This document shows positions 16,039 through 25,237 of a DNA stretch of 50,800 nt, piece by piece; the stretch's first letter is position 1, and every line of letters begins with the position of its first letter. Under the pieces are notes generated by a model. It did not search any database. It was not told where the DNA came from and saw nothing but the letters and a program-made list of their open reading frames with translations. The DNA lies in assembly GCA_002354035.1 (NCBI GenBank), contig DEKU01000058.1, positions 1 through 50,800 on the forward strand, written 5' to 3'. The stretch is from Bacteroidales bacterium UBA2714 (GTDB lineage Bacteria; Bacteroidota; Bacteroidia; Bacteroidales; P3). A program made the translations under genes and the position numbers.

Positions 16039-18516
16039 TTATGACTCTTTTTTCTTTTTCCCGTCGGAGTCGCCTTCGCCATAACCGTAGCCGTAGCCAT
16101 AGCCGTAACCATAGCCGTAGCCATAGCCGTAGCCATAACCATAGCCGTAGCCATAGCCATAACCGTAGCCGTAGCCACCGTAGCGGTGCTTGATAACAGG
16201 TACGTCGGTCATGATGATGGCCATGTTCTTGAACTTGTTCTTATCGCTAAGCTCTTGGATGAACGGGAAGGAGCTCTTGTTCAAATAGCCAACACGCATG
16301 ATGTAGGTGGTGAGGTCGGCACAGTGGTTGATGATAGAAGCATCGGCAACAATCTGGGCAGGAGTGGAGTCGAGGATGACATAGTCATAGTGTTCACGCA
16401 GATAGTCTACCAGTTTGTCCATCTTGTCTCCCAGTAACAATTGGGTGGCATTGGGCGGTGTCTTTTCGCACACTATATAGTCAAGACATGGTGAGGTTTC
16501 GCTGTGCATGATGATCTTAGTGAGGTCATCTTCTTTGCCCAACATATAGTGGATTAAGCCTTGTCGGTTGTGACGGTCGATGGTTTTGGACAGGCTGCGT
16601 TTACGCAGGTCGCAGTCAACCAGTATGGTCTTCTTCCCAAGGTAGGCCAGCGAAAGTGCAAGGTTGAGTGCAACGAATGACTTACCTTCACCAGGGATAG
16701 TGGAAACGGTCTGGATGACTTTTTGATTGTCTTTTAGGAAGAATGGGATGTTGGAATGCAATATTCGGAATGCTTCTGTCACGACATCGGTGCCATTGGC
16801 CGTAACAATGATTTCATCGTTGGCACGGCCCTCGGGTTTCTGCGGTATTTCGCCTAAGATGGGGATGCTCATGGCCTTCTCAATGTCGAATTTGGTGCGC
16901 AGTTTGACATTGAAGAAGTTGATGCCGAACATTATTAAAGCCGGGATGGCGATGCCACAAATAAGTCCGACAAGAATGTGCATGGACAGGTGGGGACCCA
17001 AGTTGGAACGCACAGCAGGTTCGACAACCTTTGCATTAGCCACTGTGATGGCAAGATTCATGGCGTTTTCCTCACGTTTGCTCAACAAATAGAGGAACAA
17101 TTCCTCCTTGATTTTCTGCTGGCGCTGAACCTCTTCAACAGCTTTCGATTGTGTGGGCAACGCAGATATCTGACCCTGTGCACGCGACAATTGAGATTTG
17201 GCTGCACGCAGTCTGTAACTAACCGAACTGATAAGGTTGTCTATAGCAGCAAGGATTGCGCTGCGGTTTGATTCCATCTGTTGCTGAAGGCCGCGAGCGG
17301 TGGGGTTGTTTGGACCGGCCGATTTCAGAATCTTCTGGTACTGGAGCAGTAGATTGTTGTATTGATGAATCAAGCTCTGTACGCCAGCATCGGAGATGCC
17401 GACATTGCCGGGGAGGAGTTCTTCTTTGTTGGCGGGGTCGGTGAGGTAGTTTTTGATGTCGTTGATCATCGTCAATTCGGCCTCTAAAGAGATCACCTCA
17501 TCGGTATAACGTGTGCCTGTTTGAAGCAGGGATCCAGAAGCCGTGTTCAGCTCAGGCAGACCCGAACTTCTTTTTACCTGAGCAACTTTGGAGTCCACAT
17601 CCTCCAGCTCGCCAGAGATAAGAGCTATACGTTCAGATACGAATTGTTCCGTTTTCTGGGCAATCAGGTTCTTGTCATTGATTCCGTCTTCGTTGTATGC
17701 TTCTACTAATGCGTTGATAGTCTCTTTTGCGCGCTGCTCGTTGTTGTCGGAGAAAGTAATAACAAGCACATCGGCATTCTTGTCCAGTCGTCCTACTGAC
17801 AGACGTCGTACTATCTGATAGGCTTTTGCCATTATCGGGCATTCGGACATGTTGTAGGTAACACCCACATCCTTGTCAGAGAAAAAGGAAGTCTTGTCAA
17901 TGGTAAATGAGACGTATTTGTTGAGCGAAACAGGGTCAGTATAATAGGCGGTTCCTTTGTTCTTGGCGGTGCCGCCGCTCACTGTGGTCACTACATAATT
18001 GTAGCGGTTTTTGTCTATAGGCGTAACCTCGACATTGATGTTGACATCGGAAAAGTCGGTATTTTGGGTGTATACCTTCATTTCCAACGGACGATCTTTA
18101 TAGTAAGAGATCTTGGTGAAAAGACTCCTACGGTCACACATCTGGTTCAGATTCAGTTTGGTGACCACATTCTTGGCAAGAGGAGACGACTTCAATAAGA
18201 AAATCTCATTTTCAAGTGAATGCACACCAAAGTCATCGCCCATTGTGTTGAGGATGGCGTCCATGTTACGCATATAGCCGTTGCGGTTGTTCTCATCCTG
18301 ACGCACCATGATGGTGGAACGACACTCAAAGTCCTTCGGCTTGGTCTTGAATATAATGCCTGCCACCAACAAGCAGACGAATATTGACAATGCAAACCAG
18401 TACCAGTTGTTGATAACTATGAAAACAAGATCTCGCAATGAGATTGTACTCTCTGAATCCTGATTGTTGTTGGCCTGAGGATTCTGTACATTTTGTAATT
18501 GCTGTTGATTTTCCAT
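16039..18516 (-). CDS. Wzc-type polysaccharide co-polymerase and tyrosine autokinase with a Tyr-Gly repeat tail
   Basis: 825 aa. A Wzz-type region begins near residue 25, with a first membrane helix at ~33-55 (WYWFALSIFVCLLVAGIIF). A long periplasmic part with coiled coil follows, then a second helix near 515-540. The cytoplasmic bacterial tyrosine-kinase domain shows Walker A STIPGEGKSF (~603), Walker A' ILVDCDLRKRS (~632) and Walker B YVILDSTP (~710). The protein ends in about 16 alternating Tyr-Gly pairs, then EGDSDGKKKKES. BY-kinases autophosphorylate a C-terminal tyrosine cluster to control chain length and export, and here that cluster is an extreme low-complexity array. It is the second gene of the operon, 48 bp after the exporter. 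Confidence 0.93.
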   Translation of the reverse strand: MENQQQLQNVQNPQANNNQDSESTISLRDLVFIVINNWYWFALSIFVCLLVAGIIFKTKPKDFECRSTIMVRQDENNRNGYMRNMDAILNTMGDDFGVHSLENEIFLLKSSPLAKNVVTKLNLNQMCDRRSLFTKISYYKDRPLEMKVYTQNTDFSDVNINVEVTPIDKNRYNYVVTTVSGGTAKNKGTAYYTDPVSLNKYVSFTIDKTSFFSDKDVGVTYNMSECPIMAKAYQIVRRLSVGRLDKNADVLVITFSDNNEQRAKETINALVEAYNEDGINDKNLIAQKTEQFVSERIALISGELEDVDSKVAQVKRSSGLPELNTASGSLLQTGTRYTDEVISLEAELTMINDIKNYLTDPANKEELLPGNVGISDAGVQSLIHQYNNLLLQYQKILKSAGPNNPTARGLQQQMESNRSAILAAIDNLISSVSYRLRAAKSQLSRAQGQISALPTQSKAVEEVQRQQKIKEELFLYLLSKREENAMNLAITVANAKVVEPAVRSNLGPHLSMHILVGLICGIAIPALIMFGINFFNVKLRTKFDIEKAMSIPILGEIPQKPEGRANDEIIVTANGTDVVTEAFRILHSNIPFFLKDNQKVIQTVSTIPGEGKSFVALNLALSLAYLGKKTILVDCDLRKRSLSKTIDRHNRQGLIHYMLGKEDDLTKIIMHSETSPCLDYIVCEKTPPNATQLLLGDKMDKLVDYLREHYDYVILDSTPAQIVADASIINHCADLTTYIMRVGYLNKSSFPFIQELSDKNKFKNMAIIMTDVPVIKHRYGGYGYGYGYGYGYGYGYGYGYGYGYGYGYGYGYGEGDSDGKKKKES
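16081..16176 (-). repeat. Tandem 6-bp repeat encoding (Tyr-Gly)16
   Basis: Sixteen hexamers of the form atagcc, gtagcc, ataacc or gtaacc on the plus strand encode alternating Tyr and Gly on the minus strand. Both Tyr codons (TAT, TAC) and two Gly codons are mixed, which argues for selection on the peptide and not only slippage. Changes in copy number would keep the frame. Confidence 0.9.
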
Positions 18517-18564
18517 AATCAGATTATATATGCCACACTTGTTATTAGGCTAATGCATTAATTA

Positions 18565-19389
18565 TTATTTATTGTTACCCAGGTAGCGTTGAGACAGAAT
18601 GTAGTAATAGAATACTGACGACAATACCGACACGATTGATACGGCACTCGAGACGTAAGTCATAATCATAGGATCCCGGTCTGCATTTCTCTTCTTCCGC
18701 ATATTTGGTTCAACATAAACTACATCATTCTGGTGGAGATAATAATAGGGGGAATCGAAAACCGTTTTCGACGAAAGGTCAATCTCGCCGATTGTGCGAA
18801 GTCCGTTTTCTTCACGGATAACTGTAACATTATGACGCTGTCCGTAGATGGTCAGGTCGCCCACCATGCTGAGAGCCTCAAAGATGGTCAGACGTTCGCC
18901 CGACACAACGAGCTGTCCCGGACGAACCACATCGCCCAGCACACACACCTTAAAGTTCATCAGTTTCACAGTGACCACGGGGTCTGTGATATGCCCTTCG
19001 CTTATAAGTTTACTCTCAATCAGTGAAGCTAATTCGTTATGAGTGAGTCCCACAACATGCAACTTTCCCAGTACGGGGAAGATGATATCACCATCGTGGT
19101 TGACAAGGTAGCCAGACACAATCGAACTTCCGGGATTCATCACTATTCCGTTCTGGATAGCAATTTTGTTGGTCTCCTGGTTGAACTGAATCGTGGACTC
19201 AGGGGTCTCGCTCTCAACATAAATGCCCAAAAGGTCGTTGGCCTGGATTCCGCCAGAAAATTGCCCCTTCAAGGCAAATGCTGAATCTCTTTTCGCATCA
19301 TGAATGTATGCTATTTCTGATGATGGGCCACACGACACCACCAGCAAAGAAAACAGCAGTACTCCAGGCAATAATTTCTTTATTTCCAT
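18565..19389 (-). CDS. Outer-membrane polysaccharide export lipoprotein (Wza/OPX family)
   Basis: 274 aa from the Met at 19389. The frame is open to 19611, but the promoter at 19472-19479 lies inside that extension. The chosen start gives MEIKKLLPGVLLFSLLVVSC with a lipobox cysteine. A polysaccharide export domain (NDLLGIYVESETPE) is followed by SLBB-type beta-grasp sequence (VCVLGDVVRPGQLVVSGERLTIFEALSMVG). A membrane helix near the C-terminus (MTYVSSAVSIVSVLSSVFYYYI) fits the helical outer-membrane barrel of Wza. It forms the export channel for the polysaccharide and partners with the adjacent Wzc-type protein. It is the first gene of the nine-gene operon. Confidence 0.92.
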   Translation of the reverse strand: MEIKKLLPGVLLFSLLVVSCGPSSEIAYIHDAKRDSAFALKGQFSGGIQANDLLGIYVESETPESTIQFNQETNKIAIQNGIVMNPGSSIVSGYLVNHDGDIIFPVLGKLHVVGLTHNELASLIESKLISEGHITDPVVTVKLMNFKVCVLGDVVRPGQLVVSGERLTIFEALSMVGDLTIYGQRHNVTVIREENGLRTIGEIDLSSKTVFDSPYYYLHQNDVVYVEPNMRKKRNADRDPMIMTYVSSAVSIVSVLSSVFYYYILSQRYLGNNK

Positions 19390-19471
19390 AGTATACTTAT
19401 TATTTATCATTTTTTTCACTATCAATACCTTGGAAACATGTTTTGTTCGAACAGTCTCATCGGTAATTTTG

Positions 19472-19479
19472 CAAAGATA
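19472..19479 (-). promoter_or_regulatory. Promoter -7 element of the polysaccharide operon
   Basis: The minus strand reads TATCTTTG, an exact TAnnTTTG match, 82 bp upstream of the exporter start. No other such box was noticed between the nine following genes, whose gaps are all 48 bp or less. It is therefore probably the main promoter for about 13 kb. Confidence 0.7.
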
Positions 19480-19500
19480 CATTTTTTTTCGCGTCCAAAC

Positions 19501-19520
19501 ACTTTTTTTATAAAAAAAGT
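19501..19520. other. Perfect 20-bp AT-rich palindrome upstream of the polysaccharide promoter
   Basis: ACTTTTTTTATAAAAAAAGT is its own reverse complement. It lies 21 bp upstream of the -7 box of the polysaccharide operon, covering the -33 region. It could be an operator or a bent-DNA element. Its simple A/T composition lowers the weight of the symmetry. Confidence 0.4.
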
Positions 19521-19718
19521 ATTTTTTCTTCGACAAAACATTGTTCATCTTTTTTATTAGCTCTTGTGACAAAAGAAAGATTGCTCCGAATATGTGCAAC
19601 GGTTTTGACATGTATGGCTGGTAAAATCAGGGTAGGTCTGCGCTATTTTAATTGAGTGTGTCTCAAACTTTATATCGTCTTCTGTTAGTTATTTTCCATC
19701 CAAATCAGGAAAAAGATG

Positions 19719-19726
19719 TATATTTG
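19719..19726 (+). promoter_or_regulatory. Promoter -7 element of the nucleotidyltransferase operon
   Basis: TATATTTG matches TAnnTTTG and lies 20 bp before the ATG at 19747, giving a very short leader. About 240 bp separate it from the divergent polysaccharide-operon promoter. Confidence 0.6.
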
Positions 19727-19746
19727 CATCCTAAACTGATTAAAAA

Positions 19747-20478
19747 ATGCAAGCTTTCATCCCAGCCGCTGGATTAGGCACTCGCCTGTCCCCACTCACC
19801 GAGCATCGCCCAAAGGCCCTTGTAGAGGTTGATGGAGCCCCTTTGCTCAAGATAGCGATAGATCGGCTATCTCAATTCGGGATCTCCAGAGTGGTGGTTA
19901 ATGTGCATCATTTTGCCGATATGGTTTGCGACTACATCCACTCAGCAAAGTGGAACGCAGATATAGTCGTCTCCGACGAGACCGAAATGCTTCTCGACAC
20001 GGGTGGAGGACTGAAAAAGGCCGAACCACTCTTCAATCCTGTCGAACCCATCCTTATCCATAACGTCGATGTCCTTTCGGCCATTGATTTCCATGCCATG
20101 GAGCAAACCCACATGCGTAACAAAAATATGGCCACCCTTGCCGTGTCGGACAGAAACACCTCCCGGCTCCTTCTGTTCGACAGCAATCAGCTCCTTGCAG
20201 GCTGGTCCAACCTCAACACCGGCGAGACCAAATGGGTTCAATCACCCACTCCCACATACCGTCCCTTTGCTTTCAGTGGCATCGCAATCCTCAATCCCCA
20301 GCTTTTGGCACTCTTGCCCCCTGCCGACCATCCTTATCCCATTATTCCGTGCTACCTCGACATCGCCAAAACTCATAGAATAAGCTCTTTCATTCATTCA
20401 TCCAGCCTTTGGATGGATGTCGGAACTCCTCAACGATTATCCCAAGCCCAAACATGGTACCGTTCCTTACCGAAGTAG
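19747..20478 (+). CDS. Sugar-1-phosphate nucleotidyltransferase (MurU-like)
   Basis: 243 aa. It starts MQAFIPAAGLGTRLSPLTEHRPKALVEVDG, the nucleotidyltransferase signature GxGTRL plus the PKAL substrate loop. IHNVDVLSAID carries the metal-binding Asp and ETEMLLDTGGGL the sugar-contact loop. The short single-domain form resembles N-acetylmuramate-1-phosphate uridylyltransferase (MurU) of cell-wall recycling and small mannose-1-phosphate guanylyltransferases. Sequence alone does not decide the sugar. Its end overlaps the next gene by 25 bp, so the two are co-transcribed. Confidence 0.85.
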   Translation: MQAFIPAAGLGTRLSPLTEHRPKALVEVDGAPLLKIAIDRLSQFGISRVVVNVHHFADMVCDYIHSAKWNADIVVSDETEMLLDTGGGLKKAEPLFNPVEPILIHNVDVLSAIDFHAMEQTHMRNKNMATLAVSDRNTSRLLLFDSNQLLAGWSNLNTGETKWVQSPTPTYRPFAFSGIAILNPQLLALLPPADHPYPIIPCYLDIAKTHRISSFIHSSSLWMDVGTPQRLSQAQTWYRSLPK

Positions 20479-23258
20479 CCCGTCGGCTTGTAGCCGACCA
20501 TCCGAGCGATCTCGACCGCGTTATTGTTGTCTTCAATAATCGCCGTTCTGGATTGTTCCTCCGACAGAAATTCTTGGCAGAGTCGAGCTCCCCGATGTTT
20601 TTGCCCCAGACTGTTGGAATGGACACCCTTATCAACGAATGGGCTGGTCTGGAGATTGTCCCTAACGAGTTGCTCCTGTTCGAACTGTACGAGGCGTACA
20701 AACAATGCCAGTCCGATAGTCTGAAATACGACACCTTTGAGGAATTCATGTCGTTTGGCGATATGATGCTTGCCGATTTTTCCGAGATAGATTTGTATTG
20801 CGTAGATGCCAGCCAATTGTTCTCCAACCTACATGATATCAAATCTATCGGGGAGTGGAATATTGAAACAGGCCACCTCACCCCTTTCCAAGAGAAATAT
20901 CTTCAGTTCTACCACTCGCTCTATCAGCTTTACTCCCGTTTCCGCACCCGACTCCTTGCTCAACACAAAGCCTTTGTTGGCATGGCCTACCGCCATGTGG
21001 CCGAAAACATGGAGAACATCACCAAACAGATGGGTGACCGTTACTATTATTTCGTGGGTTTTAATGCCCTTTCAACCAGCGAGGAACGTATTATCCACCG
21101 ATGTGTTGCCGAGGGGAAAGGCACTCTAATCACCGATGGCGATGCTTTTTATTTCGATAACGACCAGCAGGAAGCTGGCTTCTTTCTCCGAAAACACAAA
21201 CACCTCTTTCCCCGTACAGGCAATTACGACAACCATTTCGCTGTAGGACATAAAAGCATCACTTTGGTCAGCTGTCCGGAAAACGTGTTGCAGTGCAAAT
21301 ATGCTGGCCGCATCATCCAGCATTATCTTCAGGAATCGCCTGATTCCAAACTAAGTGACACCGCCATTGTTCTTGGAGACGAATCATTATTACTGCCAGT
21401 CCTCAACAGCCTTCCGAGCGAAGTCAGAACCGCCAATGTAACCATGGGCTTCCCCATGACCAATACCGCCATCCATTCTTTGGTCCTAAAACTATTCTCA
21501 CTGCATTCCCGTCGCCGTGGCGAAACGTTCTACCACCAAGATATTTTGGATGTAATCTCCGATGTTTTTGTTTCCAAACTCCTTGGAACAAATGACCTAT
21601 ATGCTTCGTTGAATAGAATACTATTCCAAGAACATGTCATCTTTTCCGACTTTGAAACCCTCTCTTCTCTTTGCAGTCAGTCGGGCCTCAACCTCAAGCC
21701 CGTCCATTTTCTTTTCAGCAATTCAACCCCAACTCCCGACGATTTTCTTCAGCTATTGAGCCAACTAATCCAGCAGATCTATGTCAACAAAATAACCGAC
21801 ACCAATATCAGAGAAAAAGAGGCTTTAGCCTGCCTTTTGGAAATCACAAGTCATTTTCAAGACATTCAAAACCAATATCATTTCATCGAAACCCTTTCTG
21901 TCCTCCAGAAAATCTACACCCGATTGGCCCAGCGACGTTCCGTCGCCTTCTATGGAGAGCCCCTCGAAGGGCTGCAGATTTTAGGAGTGCTTGAAACGCG
22001 TAATCTTGATTTCAAGCATCTTATACTGCTTTCTGTCAACGAAGGCACTCTTCCTGCTGCACGAAGCTTTAGTTCGCTGATTCCATACAACTTAAAAGTG
22101 GCTTTTGGGCTTCCCACCTTTCACGAAAAGGACGCGGTCTATGCCTATAATTTCTACCGCCTTCTCCAGCGTGCCGATGACATCCACATACTCTACAGCA
22201 CCGAGTCCGATACCATGGGCAAAGGCGAACCCAGCCGTTTTATCCAGCAGATTCGGCGTGAACTTGCACTGCAATACCCCGAAAGCATCACGCTCACAGA
22301 AGAAATAGTCTCAGCCGACAATGTTCCTCTTTCTGTCCTCCAACCCACCAGCGCTGATAAGACCCCGAGCGTCCTTTCACGCATTGAGGAAATAGTGACT
22401 CGCGGACTCTCCCCTTCGGCACTCAACAAGTACCGGGCCTGTCCCCTCAAATTCTATTACGAAAACATTTTAGGCATAGAAGAGCCCGACCGAGTAAATG
22501 AAGACTTGGAGCAAAACGAATTGGGAAGCTGCATCCATGCCGCCCTGGAGAATATCTTTTCCCGCGACACCGACAGCCACATCAAGGCCGAAACCCTCCA
22601 GCAGGCCCTCGACACGATAGACTCCATCATCGACCAGACTCTCTCCATTCAGTTCCACCATGGCCGCAGCACTCTGGGTCGGAACCATTTCCTCAAATCG
22701 GTCGCCAAAACCCAAATAACCAACTTCCTGAAATCCGAGCAAAAATACCTCTCCACAGTGGGCGGTATCGAAATCCTCGGCCTCGAGCAACCGCTCAGCC
22801 ACGCTCTGGACATCCCATCGTCAACCGGCTCCACACGAGTGCTCATATCCGGCATAGCCGACCGCATTGACCTTACCAATGGCACCATCCGCATCATCGA
22901 CTACAAATCTGGCAAAGTAGATGGACGCGAATTGCACGTCGCCGACCCCGACCCCGACTGGACCTCCGTCTCCGACAAGTGGTTCCAGCTCATGACCTAC
23001 GAATGGCTCTTCTACCACAACTACAACGGCTCCCATCCCCACATCTCAGGCATCTTCCCCCTCCGCCATCTCAACTCCCAACTCCTCACTGCCTCATGGG
23101 AAGGCTCAGACATCATCACCCCTGCCCATCTCGCCACCTTCGAACACATGCTCCAGCAGCTTGTTTCCGACCTCCTCAACCCCGACCTCCCATTCCTGGC
23201 CAACCCAGGCAATAGATCATGTGCCTACTGCCCCTTCAGCGAAATATGCAATCGGTGA
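20454..23258 (+). CDS. AddB-like PD-(D/E)XK nuclease of a recombination helicase-nuclease
   Basis: 934 aa from the Met at 20454. An upstream Met at 20409 would overlap the previous gene further, and homologous-looking sequence begins at MVPFLTEVARRL. The N-terminus VIVVFNNRRSGLFLRQKF corresponds to the degenerate P-loop region of AddB, with no GKT. The C-terminal nuclease shows LGSCIHAALENIF, then GIADRIDLTNGTIRIIDYKSGK (catalytic Asp, Asp and Lys). One Cys at YRACPLKFYY and three at CAYCPFSEIC could hold the iron-sulfur staple of AddB-type nucleases. Expected role: with an AddA/RecB-type helicase, processing of double-strand breaks. No such helicase gene is adjacent. Confidence 0.85.
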   Translation: MVPFLTEVARRLVADHPSDLDRVIVVFNNRRSGLFLRQKFLAESSSPMFLPQTVGMDTLINEWAGLEIVPNELLLFELYEAYKQCQSDSLKYDTFEEFMSFGDMMLADFSEIDLYCVDASQLFSNLHDIKSIGEWNIETGHLTPFQEKYLQFYHSLYQLYSRFRTRLLAQHKAFVGMAYRHVAENMENITKQMGDRYYYFVGFNALSTSEERIIHRCVAEGKGTLITDGDAFYFDNDQQEAGFFLRKHKHLFPRTGNYDNHFAVGHKSITLVSCPENVLQCKYAGRIIQHYLQESPDSKLSDTAIVLGDESLLLPVLNSLPSEVRTANVTMGFPMTNTAIHSLVLKLFSLHSRRRGETFYHQDILDVISDVFVSKLLGTNDLYASLNRILFQEHVIFSDFETLSSLCSQSGLNLKPVHFLFSNSTPTPDDFLQLLSQLIQQIYVNKITDTNIREKEALACLLEITSHFQDIQNQYHFIETLSVLQKIYTRLAQRRSVAFYGEPLEGLQILGVLETRNLDFKHLILLSVNEGTLPAARSFSSLIPYNLKVAFGLPTFHEKDAVYAYNFYRLLQRADDIHILYSTESDTMGKGEPSRFIQQIRRELALQYPESITLTEEIVSADNVPLSVLQPTSADKTPSVLSRIEEIVTRGLSPSALNKYRACPLKFYYENILGIEEPDRVNEDLEQNELGSCIHAALENIFSRDTDSHIKAETLQQALDTIDSIIDQTLSIQFHHGRSTLGRNHFLKSVAKTQITNFLKSEQKYLSTVGGIEILGLEQPLSHALDIPSSTGSTRVLISGIADRIDLTNGTIRIIDYKSGKVDGRELHVADPDPDWTSVSDKWFQLMTYEWLFYHNYNGSHPHISGIFPLRHLNSQLLTASWEGSDIITPAHLATFEHMLQQLVSDLLNPDLPFLANPGNRSCAYCPFSEICNR

Positions 23259-23288
23259 AAAAATAATCACCCAATCAAAAAATATTTG

Positions 23289-23296
23289 TATCTTTG
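23289..23296 (+). promoter_or_regulatory. Promoter -7 element of the OmpA/TPR lipoprotein gene
   Basis: TATCTTTG matches TAnnTTTG exactly and lies 92 bp before the start codon at 23388. The leader of about 85 nt holds no obvious riboswitch. Confidence 0.7.
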
Positions 23297-23387
23297 CAGA
23301 TTGATAAACAATATTCCTCTCAGACCGTGGCAAGGCCTAAAGGAATGTTGCACATGTTGTTACGAAATAATAATATAGTATATACAA

Positions 23388-25217
23388 ATGAGAAAAACAC
23401 TATTAACACTCCTCATGGCCACTGTTGTCCTGCTTACGGGATGCAGCGGATTGTCCAAAATGAAGTCTAATAGCAAAAAGATTCGCTATCAGGCCAACCC
23501 CGACCCTGTAGAGGTCCGTGACGACAAAGTGGTGGTTAATTTTACTGCTTCTGTCCCTGCCAAATACTTCGACAAGGGCGTTGCACTTTTCATCCAGCCC
23601 GTTTTCACATGGGAAGGCGGTACCACTCCGCTTGACCCCATCACCGTGAAAGGCGAGTCCGTCTCTGGTCCCGGCCCAACCATCAACTACACCACTGGTG
23701 GCCGGTTCACCTACAGCGATGCCCTCGACTATAAGCCAGGCATGGAAACTGGCAAGGTCACCCTGGCCCCCGTGGGGTATAAAACCTCCACTGTCGACGA
23801 CGAAGCCCTCTTCGCCGACCAGATTGTCGAGCAGCATAAAGGCGTAGTGTTCCCCACAGTCCTTATATCAGATGGTGTCAACATCACCGCCGAATGGATC
23901 GACATCCGCGGCAACATCTCCATCGCCCCCCTCAACTACAACAAAAAACAAGGCGTGGTTGAAACCGCCGACATCTATTTCCCCAACGGCACCTCCATCC
24001 TCGACTGGGGATGCGATATGAATGTCCGTTTCAATGCCCAGTACACCGTCAACGACCTCAAACGTGTCATGCTCGAAAACGGTCTGCCCAAACAAATCAC
24101 CATCACCGGTTGGGCCTCGCCCGAAGGTGAGGAAACCGCCAACGTGGGCGTCTCCAAAAACCGTGCCGACATCGCCACCGCCGAGCTCCGCCGTGTTCTC
24201 GACGACGTGCTCAACACCATGGCCCGCCGTGCCAAAGTCAAACCCCAAGACATCGAATACTACAAGCACAACCAGCTGAAGAAGATGGTAATCACCACAC
24301 GTTCCGCCGGTGAGGACTGGGTACATTTCGTCGTCATGGTCGAAGAGAGCGGCATCCAGGATCGCCACGCCATCGTCAATGTGGTCGAGACCCAGCAGAA
24401 CCTTGTCAAGCGCGAGCAGATGATCCGCAACTACGCCGAAACCTATCCTCAGCTCGAACGCGAAATCTTCCCCAGCCTCCGCCGTGCCCAAATAGCCCTC
24501 TACTACTCCGAAGCCCGTCTCACCGATGTCGAGCTGGCCAAACAAGCCACCCTCAACCCCGCCAAACTCTCCTTCGACGAACTCATGTACGCTGCCTACA
24601 TCAACTACAACTACGACACCAAGCTGAAATACTACAAATGGGCCACCGAAAACCATAGCGCTGAATGGGGTGCCTGGAACAACGCCGGTGCCATCGCCTT
24701 CTACCTTGGCGACTTCGGCGAGGCTGAGCGCTTCCTCAAAGTGGCCCGCGACCTCAACCCCCACAACCCCGATGTCCTCAACAACACTGGTCTCCTCTGC
24801 CTTGCCCAAAAAGACTACACCCTTGCCAAATACTACTTCGAGGAAGCCCAGCGCCAGGGCAGCTCCGACGCTGTAGCCAACATCCCTCTGCTCAACCTCA
24901 AGCGCGGCAACTACGAGGAAGCACAGAAACTCCTCAAAGGCTCTTCCTGCAACTACAACCTTGCCTTTGCCCAGCTCATGAACGACGAGACCGAGAACTG
25001 CATCCGTACCCTCAACTGCTGTCTTGATCAGTCCGCCGAAGTCTACTACCTCCGTGCCGTGGCTTACGCCCGTCTTGGCGACCGCGAAAACTGCCTCAAA
25101 AACCTCCAAGGTTCCGTCGACCAAGAATACGACTACAAACGCAAAGCCGCTGTCGACACCGAATTCAAAGCCTATTGGAACGACCCCGACTTCAAACTCG
25201 TAATCAAACTGTACTAA
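23388..25217 (+). CDS. OmpA-like and TPR-containing lipoprotein
   Basis: 609 aa. The N-terminus MRKTLLTLLMATVVLLTGC has a lipobox, followed by SGLSKM. Residues ~40-190 form a beta-rich region with no named domain. Residues ~205-290 (IYFPNGTSILDW ... ITITGWASPEGEETANVGVSKNRADIATAELRR) resemble an OmpA C-terminal peptidoglycan-binding domain. Residues ~390-600 contain TPR-like helices (AEWGAWNNAGAIAFYLGDFGEAERFLKVARDLNPHNPDVLNNTGLLCLAQ). It is probably an outer-membrane lipoprotein linking to peptidoglycan and scaffolding partners. It has its own promoter and a strong terminator, so it is likely monocistronic and well expressed. Confidence 0.85.
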   Translation: MRKTLLTLLMATVVLLTGCSGLSKMKSNSKKIRYQANPDPVEVRDDKVVVNFTASVPAKYFDKGVALFIQPVFTWEGGTTPLDPITVKGESVSGPGPTINYTTGGRFTYSDALDYKPGMETGKVTLAPVGYKTSTVDDEALFADQIVEQHKGVVFPTVLISDGVNITAEWIDIRGNISIAPLNYNKKQGVVETADIYFPNGTSILDWGCDMNVRFNAQYTVNDLKRVMLENGLPKQITITGWASPEGEETANVGVSKNRADIATAELRRVLDDVLNTMARRAKVKPQDIEYYKHNQLKKMVITTRSAGEDWVHFVVMVEESGIQDRHAIVNVVETQQNLVKREQMIRNYAETYPQLEREIFPSLRRAQIALYYSEARLTDVELAKQATLNPAKLSFDELMYAAYINYNYDTKLKYYKWATENHSAEWGAWNNAGAIAFYLGDFGEAERFLKVARDLNPHNPDVLNNTGLLCLAQKDYTLAKYYFEEAQRQGSSDAVANIPLLNLKRGNYEEAQKLLKGSSCNYNLAFAQLMNDETENCIRTLNCCLDQSAEVYYLRAVAYARLGDRENCLKNLQGSVDQEYDYKRKAAVDTEFKAYWNDPDFKLVIKLY

Positions 25218-25237
25218 ACATATCGGTAAACCTCAAG

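Noticed and set aside
16081..16176. Possible CRISPR-like or satellite array
   Set aside because: The units are 6 bp with no spacers and stay in the kinase frame as Tyr-Gly codons.
19390..19746. Invertible capsule promoter
   Set aside because: No pair of longer inverted repeats flanking the promoter and no recombinase gene could be found.
23868..25124. 418-aa minus-strand frame
   Set aside because: It mirrors the OmpA/TPR lipoprotein gene, which has a promoter, signal peptide and terminator on the plus strand.
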